In this document: positions 25,368-35,228 of the stretch, piece by piece | How positions within the stretch are numbered: position 1 is the first letter of the stretch | Layout: each line of letters begins with the position of its first letter | The notes under the pieces: model-generated | Database searches by the model: none | What the model was told of the DNA's origin: nothing | Seen by the model: the letters and a program-made list of their open reading frames with translations, nothing else | Assembly: GCA_016704145.1 (NCBI GenBank) | Contig: JADJAS010000005.1 | Coordinates: 124,001-188,000, forward strand | Length of the DNA: 64,000 bases | Source: Rhodocyclaceae bacterium | GTDB lineage: Bacteria; Pseudomonadota; Gammaproteobacteria; Burkholderiales; Rhodocyclaceae | Reading direction: 5' to 3' | Program-made: the position numbers and the translations under genes

Positions 25368-25547
25368 TCAGCATCTCCTGATCAATACCGGCGTCACCGC
25401 CTCGTCGAAATGGCAGCGCACGGCATCGCGCACCTGCTCGTGCAAGGCGGGCAGGTCGTCGGCCTCGGTGAAGATGTCCGCGCCCACGGCGCGGGCCGTG
25501 AAGCCTCCCTCGGGTGCCTCCTCGACGATGAAGGAGACTTCGATCAT
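25368..25547 (-). CDS. HicB-like small antitoxin-type protein
   Basis: The 59-residue product MIEVSFIVEEAPEGGFTARA...VLIRRC has the beta-hairpin pattern of HicB-like partial RNase H-fold proteins, often mis-named 2-oxoisovalerate dehydrogenase subunit. An RBS (GAGGGG) overlaps the end of cas7. No HicA toxin follows. The DUF433-DUF5615 pair does, so it is either an orphan antitoxin or a third member of the module. Confidence 0.6.
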   Translation of the reverse strand: MIEVSFIVEEAPEGGFTARAVGADIFTEADDLPALHEQVRDAVRCHFDEAVTPVLIRRC

Positions 25548-25549
25548 GG

Positions 25550-26434
25550 CTAAAACCCCTCGATAACTTGTGGAACGATGCCACAAATCGCAAGACTTGG
25601 CTCGTCGATTTCTCCGTTCGGGCCAATCCCTTGTTCGCGAAGACGGGCATGCACCTTCGCGGATGAGCAACTACCGCTCTTGCTCCCATGCTCCCACCAG
25701 ATCACCTTGAGCACTTCCATACTGCCTTCGGGCCGGGCCGAGGAAGCGTCGTTCTCAAACAGCCTGGGCAGGACGGCCTTGATCGCTGCGGCATCCTCGT
25801 CGGTGAAACCGGTTCGCTCGGCGAGTTGAGGATTGATGCTGCCGTAGGTGACATAGATGCCCTGATCGACACGATGCTTCATGCCCATGGTGTCGGAGCC
25901 GCGCTTGCTACCATCGCCTTCGCCGCTCACGCTCTTGGTAATCTGCGTTGGGGTAACACTGACCGGCTCAATCGAAAAGGCGGACTGGATCGTGACCGGG
26001 CCACGAATCGGGATCGACACCCCATCCGCATCAGGAATTTCTTGTTTGCCGAAGGCGAAAACCTGGCCAAACGCGCGCACGTCGAACCATTTGTCGCAGG
26101 CCTTCCTGGCCGTTTCGTCCTTCTTTACATTTGCATTCTTGTCGTTTTTCTTGAATGCAAAGGCATCCGGCCCCAGACCAAATTCTTTCGACTCGGCCCG
26201 CGCTCTGAGGCTCGGCATGCCGTCAGTCTTCTTTTCATCCGACTGAACGAAGATGCTCTTGCCATCTTCCTGCAAGCGGTCGCGCATTTTTCTCTTCTGA
26301 CAAACGTCGGTGATTTCGCCCAACCCGCTGTAATCCGTGCGCGGTCGGTTGCCGTTCAACGGATCGCCGTTGGGGTTTGCGTTCTTCACGCGAAATATGA
26401 CGGCAAAGTCGATCTTGTTCTGCAAAGTGGTCAT
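25550..26434 (-). CDS. cas7: Cas7 (Csd2), type I-C backbone subunit
   Basis: The 294-residue product starts MTTLQNKIDFAVIFRVKNAN and has the glycine/asparagine-rich PNGDPLNGNRPRTD loop of Csd2-type Cas7 proteins. Several Cas7 subunits coat the crRNA spacer. The ATG at 26434 follows an AGGAG site. A start 21 bases upstream is less likely. Confidence 0.93.
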   Translation of the reverse strand: MTTLQNKIDFAVIFRVKNANPNGDPLNGNRPRTDYSGLGEITDVCQKRKMRDRLQEDGKSIFVQSDEKKTDGMPSLRARAESKEFGLGPDAFAFKKNDKNANVKKDETARKACDKWFDVRAFGQVFAFGKQEIPDADGVSIPIRGPVTIQSAFSIEPVSVTPTQITKSVSGEGDGSKRGSDTMGMKHRVDQGIYVTYGSINPQLAERTGFTDEDAAAIKAVLPRLFENDASSARPEGSMEVLKVIWWEHGSKSGSCSSAKVHARLREQGIGPNGEIDEPSLAICGIVPQVIEGF

Positions 26435-26451
26435 GTCGTGTTCTCCTGGGT

Positions 26452-28428
26452 TCATTCGTCAGAGGGCTCTTCGGTTTCCTGATGCCTGCCATAAAGATCA
26501 GCGCGCTGGCAGTGGAAACCGAGTAGGAATTCGCCTGCCAGGGGGCTATCGTCCGTAAAGTCGGCGCTGGAAAAACGGCACTGGATTTCGTCCAAGGTCT
26601 TCCCTCGGCTGGCGAGAAACGCGCGCACCTTCTTCTTTTCCGACGACCGCAACCGGGAAATGTAGGGCTGCAATCTCAATTCGATCGTGCGCCATGTCGA
26701 GTAGGGGCTGTCGGCAAATCGTTGCATCAATTGCGCCGCTGCCGTATCTCGCGGCTTCTCCACCATTCCGAGCGCATAGCTCTCGATGCTGTCCGCCACG
26801 GCCAGCAAGCGGCCATATAGGTAGTCCCGAGTCGTTCGATCTTCTTCCAAAGCCATTGCGTACTCCTTTCCCTGTGATTTCGACCACCCCCGGAACAGCG
26901 CGCAAGCGATGCCAAGGGTCTTTTCCCATTCGTCTTCGAAATATCGTTTGCCACGCGTGATTTTTTCCATGCCGATGCGGTTGCAGGCACGATGTACCGC
27001 AGCACGCACCAGGTCGAAAGGCAGTGGCAGCCCATCGACGATGCAAGGGAGGATGCGTTCGACGGTCGCTGCGCGCAGCTTCTCGCCTGACTTGCCCTCC
27101 AGTTGCCGACCAAAGGCAGCGGCGGCGATGTCCTTGGGAACTGGCGCACCGACAAAACGGCTGTCGGCGCCGTGATCCTGCGGCCAGGCATACTGTTCGT
27201 GCCATGCTTGGATGCGCGCCAGGAAGTCGTCGGGGCCCTTGAATTCCCGGTAGAGCGTGATCGCCGACCGGCCGGTGGTCGCCGCGTCGAGCCCGATGAC
27301 AACAATGTCTTCGTCAGGATCGAGTTTCGCCCGATAACCCGCGACGGCCCGGTTGAGCTTCAGGGCAAACGCCTGACCGGCATCGCCAACGGCGGCCAGC
27401 TTGGGCTTGTCCTCCGCAAACGATTTGTCGCCGCCCATGATGACCGCGAGCGAATCCGCCCACGGCTCAGGCACAGGCTTGCCGGAAACCGCCCACGCCA
27501 CGAAGACCTGCATGCCGCTCTTGTAGCCCTGCCGGGCGATCAGCCAGCGCAAGGCGTTATGGGCCTTCTGGCTGACGAAATAGCCGACGGTGCAGGCTTG
27601 GTTGCCATCGTCGTCGGTGAAGCGTCCGCGAAACGTATAGCCACTCTTGTCGTTGGCGGAAATCAGTTTCGCCTTGTCGGCGCCGCTACGCAGCTTGGCC
27701 GGATGCTGTTCGGCAAGGGTAGTTTCTTCGCCCGTGACCATGCATCGTCCATAAAAGTTCTGCTGCTGCCGGTAATAGGCGTCCCACGACTCGATCAGCG
27801 AAGTGTCTTCCCATGTGCCGGTCGCCAAGGTCTCGCCATCCTCGATACGCCAGCGCACGAAAGCGTCATCGGGCGTCTGATCATTGGTGAGCACGCCGAA
27901 AATAGCCGGCCGGTCGGCCCTGGCCCCCGCCCACTTTTTCAGCAGCTGGCCATCGGTGATCGGCAATATTCCGGCGCTGACCAGATTGGCAACAACGGTC
28001 GCTTTCTCATTCTTGACGTAGCTCAGAACGGCACGAACTTTCAAATGGCTGGACTCCGACTCCGCCCACGCCGTCAGGCTGGCAAGATAGTCCTCATGCG
28101 GCTTTCGCGGCGCCTTGGCAAAGCCGGACGTTACCTCGCCGCCCCAGGACACGAAATCGCCCGCCACGTATTGCAGCTTGTCGCACAGCGGGTGATTGAC
28201 CGGCTGCTTCCCGGATCGGCTGGCGGATTTTTCCGTGCAGGGAACGAGCGTTGTCGCATCCTCCCTTGACACTACGCATGCACGCCTGAAACGCCCCTCA
28301 CCGTCGATCACGATTTCGACCTGGGCCTGCTGCGTCGTGTGGCTGATCGGCGGCAGCGGCTCGGAACCCGGCGGCTCGTTTCCCTTGCAGCTTTCGTAGG
28401 TCGCGTAGAGCTTTTCAATCCAGGCCAT
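26452..28428 (-). CDS. cas8c: Cas8c (Csd1), type I-C large subunit
   Basis: The 658-residue product starts MAWIEKLYATYESCKGNEPP and shows the Csd1 family pattern, including GYFVSQKAHNALRWLI near residue 300. Cas8c recognises the PAM and recruits Cas3. It overlaps the end of cas5 by 14 bp and stops 17 bp before cas7. The frame open further upstream lies in cas5. Confidence 0.92.
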   Translation of the reverse strand: MAWIEKLYATYESCKGNEPPGSEPLPPISHTTQQAQVEIVIDGEGRFRRACVVSREDATTLVPCTEKSASRSGKQPVNHPLCDKLQYVAGDFVSWGGEVTSGFAKAPRKPHEDYLASLTAWAESESSHLKVRAVLSYVKNEKATVVANLVSAGILPITDGQLLKKWAGARADRPAIFGVLTNDQTPDDAFVRWRIEDGETLATGTWEDTSLIESWDAYYRQQQNFYGRCMVTGEETTLAEQHPAKLRSGADKAKLISANDKSGYTFRGRFTDDDGNQACTVGYFVSQKAHNALRWLIARQGYKSGMQVFVAWAVSGKPVPEPWADSLAVIMGGDKSFAEDKPKLAAVGDAGQAFALKLNRAVAGYRAKLDPDEDIVVIGLDAATTGRSAITLYREFKGPDDFLARIQAWHEQYAWPQDHGADSRFVGAPVPKDIAAAAFGRQLEGKSGEKLRAATVERILPCIVDGLPLPFDLVRAAVHRACNRIGMEKITRGKRYFEDEWEKTLGIACALFRGWSKSQGKEYAMALEEDRTTRDYLYGRLLAVADSIESYALGMVEKPRDTAAAQLMQRFADSPYSTWRTIELRLQPYISRLRSSEKKKVRAFLASRGKTLDEIQCRFSSADFTDDSPLAGEFLLGFHCQRADLYGRHQETEEPSDE

Positions 28429-29164
28429 CGCCCACCTCCAGTTGCAGTTCCGCGACTTCAAGATCGACGGCGCGCAGATTCTCGTCGCGCACAAACTGTT
28501 TGGGCTTCATGTCGCGAATGAACTTCCTGATGGCGTGATCCTTTTCTTTTGGGTGCGGAAATCGGATAACGCCATTCACCATCGTCGGGCGCCAGAACCG
28601 GGCGTTGAGCTTGTCTTCGCCGGTTTCGTCGGGGTAGTCGAAACCGTGGAACATCAGGCCATAGGCCAGTTTACCCGCCTCGTCGTATTCGCCGACGCCA
28701 GCGCCGTATTCACAAGGCTCGACATAACCCTGGCAATCTCGCGTGCCGAGGAAAATGTCCTGCCGGCCGCCCAGCTCAAGCATGCGCTGTGCAACGGCAA
28801 AGTGCTTGCCGGGATTGCGGTCGCTCTCCAGTTCAGGGCGATGTTCGTTCCACTCGAAGTGCGCGCGAACCTGATACTCGACGTCGGTCAGAAACGTATA
28901 GATCGCCAGATCATTACCGCCGCTATAGGCGATCGGCTTGGTTCCCTTGGTCTGGGTACGAATACGCTTCATCACGCGCACTTCGTCGATGATCCAGATG
29001 AAAGTTGGTTTCCAGTAGACGGATTTGACGATGCCCTTCAGCGCCTCGTAAGTCGGGACGTGATAGCTGCATTTCTCGCCGCCCACCCGCGTGAGCGGGT
29101 CGGTGAATAGCGCATGTCGCGCCCATACCTTGAAGCTGACTCCCTTGTGGCGTTTTTCTTTCAC
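28415..29164 (-). CDS. cas5c: Cas5c (Cas5d), crRNA-processing nuclease of type I-C
   Basis: The 249-residue product starts at a GTG that overlaps the cas3 stop (GTGA). FKVWARHALFTDPLTRVGGEK and YHVPTYEALKGIVKSVYWKP are hallmark blocks of the I-C Cas5, which replaces Cas6 and cuts the repeat hairpin. The long palindromic repeat of this array is its expected substrate. Confidence 0.93.
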   Translation of the reverse strand: MKEKRHKGVSFKVWARHALFTDPLTRVGGEKCSYHVPTYEALKGIVKSVYWKPTFIWIIDEVRVMKRIRTQTKGTKPIAYSGGNDLAIYTFLTDVEYQVRAHFEWNEHRPELESDRNPGKHFAVAQRMLELGGRQDIFLGTRDCQGYVEPCEYGAGVGEYDEAGKLAYGLMFHGFDYPDETGEDKLNARFWRPTMVNGVIRFPHPKEKDHAIRKFIRDMKPKQFVRDENLRAVDLEVAELQLEVGDGLD

Positions 29165-31626
29165 GATATCAAGGCCTCCATAGGCATGATGGGCTCGGTA
29201 ACGAGCCCGAATTCGAAACTGTAGTAACGCGGATCGAGATGCAGTATCCCCGCGCCCTCCTGTACTGGATGAACGGCGCGCGCTTCCTGCAACTTGGCAA
29301 GCTCCGGCGAAAACACATTGACCGTGTACTGCTGGGCACGGCGCAGCAGATCGAACTGCCGTTCGGGCTCAAAAGCTGCGCACAGATCGGCGATCAACTC
29401 CCGCCCGGCATCGCAGAACGGTACGATCACGCCCTGCGTAGGCGCATCGATGGCCTTGAATGCCTCGGCGGCCGCCATGAAGGATTGACGCAGAAAAAGC
29501 TGGGGCTTGCCCGGGTTGCGGCTGCCATATGCATGCGAGGCGACCGAGTTGTCTGACAGTAGATTGAGCAGGGTATCGTCATGCCCAAGTTCCTTGGCCG
29601 ATAGCGGGTAGCTCATCATGTTCTGGCGGGCATGAAAGTAGTTCCGGTAGTACCAACCCATCGCTTCGGGGCCGATCAGGTTGTAGTTGAATCTCGCCGG
29701 ATCGTTCGCGTAGTCGTAAAGAACCGTGTCGACTTTCTCTTTCCCGATGCGGATGTCGGGCAGCCGATCCAGGTTCTCGTCGCGCGGATTGACGACATGC
29801 ACCCGCCCGGTCGGATTCCGGCCGTTACGGTTGCAGCGCCCCGCTGCCTGGGCGATGGAATCCAGACCCGCCGCGTAGCGGATCACGGTGCCAAAGTCGA
29901 CGTCCACACCGGCTTCGATGAGTTGCGTACTGACGCACAGCACGGGCTCACGACCAAGCTTGGTTCGAATTTCCGCCAGTATCGCCTTGCGGTGGGCGGG
30001 GCAAAGACTGGTGCTCAAATGGAAAACCGAAACGCCGTCATCGTGCGTGCAGCAGCGGTAGACCGACTGCGCGGCCTTCTTGGTATTGACGATGACGAGA
30101 CAACTGCCCGCGCTGCGCACTTCCTCACGTGCCAGCGATGCCACCTCTTCGTCCGACCAGCCATCAGCCCGGCGATGGTCGAGCACTTCGACCCGTTTCA
30201 AGTTCGCGAACAGGCCACCGACATCCCGCATCAGCTCGCTTTCCGGCGACAAGCGGATGGCGCCCTGAGCGGCATCCACCCTGTCCAGCAATGGCTGGGT
30301 GGCCGTACAGAGGACCACCGAGCTACCGCAATGATCGACGAGAAAATTGATCGCGTTGTTGAAGAGATGAACGCACCTGACCGGCAGGGACTGAATTTCG
30401 TCGAAGATCAGCACGGCGTTCGCCAACTGGTGCATGCGTCGTGCACCACGCGTCCCGGCGCCGAATAAGGTTTCAAGAAACTGTACCATCGTGGTGTAGA
30501 TGATTGGCGCATCCCAGTTTTCTGTCAGCAACTTGTCACGCCAACCCTGTACTTCCGGCGTCAGGTTTGAGTGATGCTCGAGAACGGTACGACCGCGGCC
30601 GACTTCTGTTTCCGGTTCCAAAATATCTCGCACCACGTCGGCGTTCTGGTCGATGATCGAGGTGAAGGGGATGACGTAGATGATGCGATCCATTCGGCGC
30701 TTCTCCGCATGATGGAGCGCGAAACGAAGGCTGGCGAGCGTCTTGCCGCCGCCAGTGGGTACGCTGAGCGTAAAGATCCCTTTCCCTCTCGTTGCGGCGT
30801 CGAGGCAGTGCCTGGAAATATCCTGCCGGATCGCGTCAATAGGCTCCGTTGGCTGAAATCCAGCCAGATGCGCTTCCAGCCGTTGGATCAATGCCGTCCA
30901 AGGCACATAGTCGCCATGAGGACGATGCCGGTTGGCCCCCTCCTTCTCGAAAATCGCCGTATCGAGCCGATCGGCATCGATCAGGCAGCTGAATAGGAAA
31001 CGCGCCAGCAAACCAATATGTTGTTGCGGAATGACCTTCGATCCCGCCGGTGCCTTTCGGATGATCTGCTTGAGCAGGCTCTGCATACCGTCTGCAATAT
31101 CGTTGTTGGCGAGCAGAGCTTCGACCCGCTCACGGATGATGGCATCGGCCTTGCCCCAGGCTTCCATCAAATGCGTGCGCTCGTCGGATTTGTTCATGCG
31201 CCGAGTGAATATGTCCTCTCCTAGGCTCTGCCGATCCGAACTCAGACAATTAATGAGACCCGAATGGTGGGACGCGACACATAAGGCCAACATTTGGCCG
31301 ACGTAACCTCCCAATTCGCCCCGCGCTGAAAGCGTCTGCCAAATTCTTTGCGATCCGGCCGTAGAATGGTCGATCTTGCCTTTGAGCCGAGCTACATCGA
31401 CGGACTCTTCATCCTCGTCTTGATTAAGTATCCCGGTTGCGAATTTCAGGTAGTTCTGAAACTCCTCGCTGTACTTGCCAAGATCGTGCAGCAAACCAAG
31501 CAGTTCGCCCAAACTCGACAGCCCAATCTTTCCGGCATTGTCGCGAGCAATGCGCGCAACGCCATGCAGATGCTCGTGCAGTGGCTGACGATCGCCATCC
31601 TTCCGCACATGCGCGATGTAGTCCAT
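29161..31626 (-). CDS. cas3: Cas3 helicase-nuclease, type I-C
   Basis: The ~821-residue product has an HD nuclease domain (HLHGVAR, LLHDLGK, SHHSGL) followed by an SF2 helicase: Walker A SVPTGGGKT, IFDEIQS, LCTATQPL and motif VI QAAGRCNRNG. It degrades target DNA after Cascade binding. The chosen ATG (31624-31626) has a GGGAG site 5 bases upstream. An ATG 12 bases earlier (31638) is possible. It is the first gene of a compact operon of ten genes. Confidence 0.93.
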   Translation of the reverse strand: MDYIAHVRKDGDRQPLHEHLHGVARIARDNAGKIGLSSLGELLGLLHDLGKYSEEFQNYLKFATGILNQDEDEESVDVARLKGKIDHSTAGSQRIWQTLSARGELGGYVGQMLALCVASHHSGLINCLSSDRQSLGEDIFTRRMNKSDERTHLMEAWGKADAIIRERVEALLANNDIADGMQSLLKQIIRKAPAGSKVIPQQHIGLLARFLFSCLIDADRLDTAIFEKEGANRHRPHGDYVPWTALIQRLEAHLAGFQPTEPIDAIRQDISRHCLDAATRGKGIFTLSVPTGGGKTLASLRFALHHAEKRRMDRIIYVIPFTSIIDQNADVVRDILEPETEVGRGRTVLEHHSNLTPEVQGWRDKLLTENWDAPIIYTTMVQFLETLFGAGTRGARRMHQLANAVLIFDEIQSLPVRCVHLFNNAINFLVDHCGSSVVLCTATQPLLDRVDAAQGAIRLSPESELMRDVGGLFANLKRVEVLDHRRADGWSDEEVASLAREEVRSAGSCLVIVNTKKAAQSVYRCCTHDDGVSVFHLSTSLCPAHRKAILAEIRTKLGREPVLCVSTQLIEAGVDVDFGTVIRYAAGLDSIAQAAGRCNRNGRNPTGRVHVVNPRDENLDRLPDIRIGKEKVDTVLYDYANDPARFNYNLIGPEAMGWYYRNYFHARQNMMSYPLSAKELGHDDTLLNLLSDNSVASHAYGSRNPGKPQLFLRQSFMAAAEAFKAIDAPTQGVIVPFCDAGRELIADLCAAFEPERQFDLLRRAQQYTVNVFSPELAKLQEARAVHPVQEGAGILHLDPRYYSFEFGLVTEPIMPMEALIS

Positions 31627-31734
31627 TTCCTCTCCCATACGTCCATCATACCCATTCCGTATGTCGGCACTTTATCCCGTCACAGGCTCACCAGATGCGC
31701 CTGCATTCAACGGGGTCGGCGGAATCGCGGCGAC

Positions 31735-31740
31735 TATAAT
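31735..31740 (+). promoter_or_regulatory. Candidate -10 box for mfd
   Basis: TATAAT, a perfect -10 hexamer preceded by GAC, 33 bp upstream of the mfd start. No convincing -35 box 17 bp upstream. The region 31640-31772 also has to hold the divergent cas promoter. Confidence 0.4.
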
Positions 31741-31772
31741 CCGCGCCTCCCTGCCGTCCCGCCACTGCATCC

Positions 31773-34700
31773 GTGACTCCGCCGTTTTTTCCATCGCTTC
31801 CCGCCGCCCCCAAGCCAGGCGCCCGCCTCGATCTTCCTCCGCTCAGCGGTTCGGCCGACGCGCTGGCCATCGCCGAACTCGCGCGGCCCGGCCGGTTGCT
31901 GGCGGTGGTCGCGGCCAGCCCGCTGGAGGCGCAGCGGCTGCTGGAGGAGGTCACCTGGTTCGCGCCGGCATTGCGCGTGCATCTGCTGCCGGACTGGGAG
32001 ACGCTGCCCTACGACAGCTTCTCGCCCCACCAGGACCTGATCTCCGAGCGGCTGGCGACGCTGCATGCCGTCACGCGCGGCGAGTGCGACGTGCTGATCG
32101 TTGCCGCCGCCACGGCGCTGGCGCGCATGGCGCCGCCCTCGCACCTGGTCGGCCACACCTTCTTCCTCAAGCAGGGCGACAAGCTCGACCTGGACCGCTT
32201 GCGCGGGCAGTTGACGCTGGCCGGCTACCAGCACGTGACGCAGGTGGTCGCCGCCGGCGAGTACAGCGTGCGCGGCGGCCTGATCGACCTGTTCCCCATG
32301 GGCACGCAGCTGCCTTACCGCATCGAGCTGTTCGACGACGAGGTGGAAACGCTGCGCACCTTCGACGTCGATTCGCAGCGCACGCTGTTTCCGGTGCCGG
32401 AGATCCGCCTGCTGCCGGCCCGCGAGTTCCCGCTCGGCGAGCCGGGGCGGAATAAATTCCGCGGCCGGTTTCGCGAAACATTCGAGGGCGACGCTTCGCG
32501 CATCGCGCTGTACAAGGATGTGTCCAACGGAGGGCTGCCGGCCGGCATCGAGTATTACCTGCCGCTCTTTTTCGATGCCGATCCTGGATTGGCCACGCTG
32601 TTCGATTATCTGCCGCCGGATGCGACGCTGCTGACGCACCACGACGTGCCGGAGGCATTTCGCCAGTTTTGGCGCGACCTGCAATCGCGCCACAAGATGC
32701 TCGGCGGCGACCGTTCCCGGCCGGTGATGCCGCCCGGCGACCTGTTCCTGACCGACGAGCAGTTCTTCATCGCCTGCCAGCCTTTCCCGCGCCTGCACTG
32801 CGGCGGGGCGGCGGCGCCGGAGATGACGCTGCCGCCCCTGGCGGTGGAGCGCAAGGCGGCCGAACCGCTGGCGGCCCTGCGCGGCTTCCTCGGCAATTTC
32901 CGTGGCCGGGTGCTGCTGCTGGCGGAGTCGCCGGGGCGGCGTGCCACCATCACTGACTTTCTGGCCGAGCATGGCCTGCGCGTGCCGGCCTGCGCCGATC
33001 TGGCCGGTTTCCTGAATGTCGGCGATGCGTTGATGATCGGTGTCGCACCGCTGTCGGGCGGCTTTGTGTTGCCGGATGCGCCAGTTGCCTTCATCACCGA
33101 AAACGAGCTCTACGCCGCCACCGCCCGACCCCGGGGCAAACGGGAAGCGGCCCGCAAGAGCAACCTCGAAGGCTGGCTGCGCGACCTTTCCGAACTGCGC
33201 ATCGGCGACCCCGTGGTGCATGAATCGCATGGCATCGGCCGCTACCGTGGCCTCGCCCACATGGACTACGGCGACGGTGACACGGAGTTCCTGCACCTCG
33301 AATACGCCGAGGGCGCGGCACTTTACGTACCGGTTGCGCAATTGCACGTCATCTCGCGCTACAGCGGCGTCGATCCCGAGGCCGTGGAATTGCACAAGCT
33401 GGGCTCCGGCCAGTGGGAGAAAGCCAAGAAGAAGGCGGCCGAGCAGGTGCGCGACACGGCCGCCGAGCTGCTGCATTTGTACGCGCAGCGCGCCGCGCGC
33501 GAAGGCCACCGGTTCGATTTCAAGCAGCACGACCTGGAAGCCTTCGCCGACGGTTTCGGCTTCGAGGAAACGCCCGACCAGATGGCGGCCATCGATGCCG
33601 TGGTGGCCGACATGAGGTCGGGCAAGCCGATGGACCGGCTGGTCTGCGGCGACGTGGGCTTCGGCAAGACCGAAGTGGCGCTGCGCGCCGCCTTCGTCGC
33701 CGTCGCCGACGGCAAGCAGGTGGCGGTGCTCTGCCCGACCACCCTGCTCGCCGAGCAGCACTACCAGAACTTCGCCGACCGCTTTGCCCTCGTTGAACAC
33801 ACTTGGCCGGTGAAGGTCGCGGAGCTATCCCGCTTCAAGAGCGCCAAGGAACAGGGCGAGGCGATCCAGGCCCTGGGCGAGGGCAAGATCGACATCCTGA
33901 TCGGCACCCATCGCCTGCTCCAGAAGGACGTCAGCTTCACGCGACTTGGCCTGGTCATCGTCGACGAGGAGCACCGGTTCGGGGTAAGACAAAAGGAGGC
34001 GCTGAAGGCGCTGCGCGCCGAAGTGGATGTGTTGACGCTGACCGCGACGCCGATTCCCCGCACGCTCGGCCTGTCGCTCGAAGGCCTGCGCGACTTCTCG
34101 GTGATCGCCACGGCACCACAGAAGCGGCTGGCCATCAAGACCTTCGTCAGCAAGTGGTCGAACGGCCTGATCCGCGAAGCCTGCCTGCGCGAGTTCAAGC
34201 GCGGTGGCCAGGTCTACTTCCTGCACAATGAAGTCGAGACCATCGAGAATACGCGCACCCGGCTGCAACAATTGCTGCCGGAAGCCCGCATCGTCGTCGG
34301 CCATGGCCAGCTGGCCGAGCGCGAACTGGAGCGCGTCATGCGCGAATTCACGCAGCAGAAGCACAACCTGCTGCTCTGCTCGACGATTATCGAAACCGGC
34401 ATCGACAATCCGCACGCCAATACCATTGTCATCAGCCGCGCCGACAAGTTCGGTCTCGCGCAGTTGCACCAGCTGCGCGGCCGGGTCGGCCGCTCGCACC
34501 ACCAGGCCTACGCCTACCTGCTCACGCACGAGGATGCGAAGCCCACCGCCCAGGCGCAGCGCCGGCTGGAAGCGATCCAGGCCATGGAGGAGCTCGGCTC
34601 GGGCTTTTTTCTCGCCATGCACGACCTGGAGATTCGCGGGGCCGGCGAGGTGCTGGGCGAATCGCAGAGCGGCGAAATCCACGAGATCGGCTTCGCGCTC

Positions 34701-35219
34701 TATACGAACATGCTGAACGCGGCCGTGAAGGCGCTCAAGGAAGGCAAGGCGGTGCCCGACCTTACGGCGCCGCTATCGGTCACCGCCGAGATCAACCTGC
34801 GCGCGCCGGCGCTGCTGCCCGGCGACTACTGCCCGGATGTGCACGAACGCCTGACGCTCTACAAGCGGCTGGCCAACTGCGAAGACGACGACGAGCTGAA
34901 CCGCATGCACGAGGAGCTGGTCGACCGCTTCGGCGAACTACCGGCGCAGGCCCAGGCGTTGCTGGAAACCCACCGCTTGCGCCTGGCCGGCAAGGCCATC
35001 GGCATCGCCAAGCTCGACGCCGGGCCGGCTTCGATCCAGCTACAGTTGGTGCCGAATCCGCCGGTCGATCCGGCCGATATCATCGTGCTCGTCCAGTCCG
35101 ACCGTGCCTTCAAGCTGGCCGGCCCGGACAAGCTGGTCTGGAAGAAGGAGACGACGACGCTCGGGGAGCGCGTCACCGCCGTGAAAGACCTGTTCCGGCG
35201 GCTGAAACCCGCCAGGTAA
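31773..35219 (+). CDS. mfd: Transcription-repair coupling factor Mfd
   Basis: The 1148-residue product has the full Mfd layout: a UvrB-like N-terminal module, the RNA-polymerase-binding domain with DPVVHESHGIGRY near residue 480, a RecG-like motor with Walker A CGDVGFGKTEV and DEEHRFGV, QLRGRVGRS, and the C-terminal TRCF domain. It removes stalled RNA polymerase and recruits UvrA. The start is GTG. A dispersed-motif copy at 32937-32961 is read in frame as RRATITDF. Confidence 0.96.
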   Translation: MTPPFFPSLPAAPKPGARLDLPPLSGSADALAIAELARPGRLLAVVAASPLEAQRLLEEVTWFAPALRVHLLPDWETLPYDSFSPHQDLISERLATLHAVTRGECDVLIVAAATALARMAPPSHLVGHTFFLKQGDKLDLDRLRGQLTLAGYQHVTQVVAAGEYSVRGGLIDLFPMGTQLPYRIELFDDEVETLRTFDVDSQRTLFPVPEIRLLPAREFPLGEPGRNKFRGRFRETFEGDASRIALYKDVSNGGLPAGIEYYLPLFFDADPGLATLFDYLPPDATLLTHHDVPEAFRQFWRDLQSRHKMLGGDRSRPVMPPGDLFLTDEQFFIACQPFPRLHCGGAAAPEMTLPPLAVERKAAEPLAALRGFLGNFRGRVLLLAESPGRRATITDFLAEHGLRVPACADLAGFLNVGDALMIGVAPLSGGFVLPDAPVAFITENELYAATARPRGKREAARKSNLEGWLRDLSELRIGDPVVHESHGIGRYRGLAHMDYGDGDTEFLHLEYAEGAALYVPVAQLHVISRYSGVDPEAVELHKLGSGQWEKAKKKAAEQVRDTAAELLHLYAQRAAREGHRFDFKQHDLEAFADGFGFEETPDQMAAIDAVVADMRSGKPMDRLVCGDVGFGKTEVALRAAFVAVADGKQVAVLCPTTLLAEQHYQNFADRFALVEHTWPVKVAELSRFKSAKEQGEAIQALGEGKIDILIGTHRLLQKDVSFTRLGLVIVDEEHRFGVRQKEALKALRAEVDVLTLTATPIPRTLGLSLEGLRDFSVIATAPQKRLAIKTFVSKWSNGLIREACLREFKRGGQVYFLHNEVETIENTRTRLQQLLPEARIVVGHGQLAERELERVMREFTQQKHNLLLCSTIIETGIDNPHANTIVISRADKFGLAQLHQLRGRVGRSHHQAYAYLLTHEDAKPTAQAQRRLEAIQAMEELGSGFFLAMHDLEIRGAGEVLGESQSGEIHEIGFALYTNMLNAAVKALKEGKAVPDLTAPLSVTAEINLRAPALLPGDYCPDVHERLTLYKRLANCEDDDELNRMHEELVDRFGELPAQAQALLETHRLRLAGKAIGIAKLDAGPASIQLQLVPNPPVDPADIIVLVQSDRAFKLAGPDKLVWKKETTTLGERVTAVKDLFRRLKPAR
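32937..32961 (-). repeat. Dispersed motif copy inside mfd
   Basis: CGGCGTGCCACCATCACTGA + CTTTC, encoding RRATITDF in Mfd. Same orientation relative to the gene, and same frame, as the copies in cas1 and bamB. Confidence 0.5.
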
Positions 35220-35228
35220 TGCCGCCGG

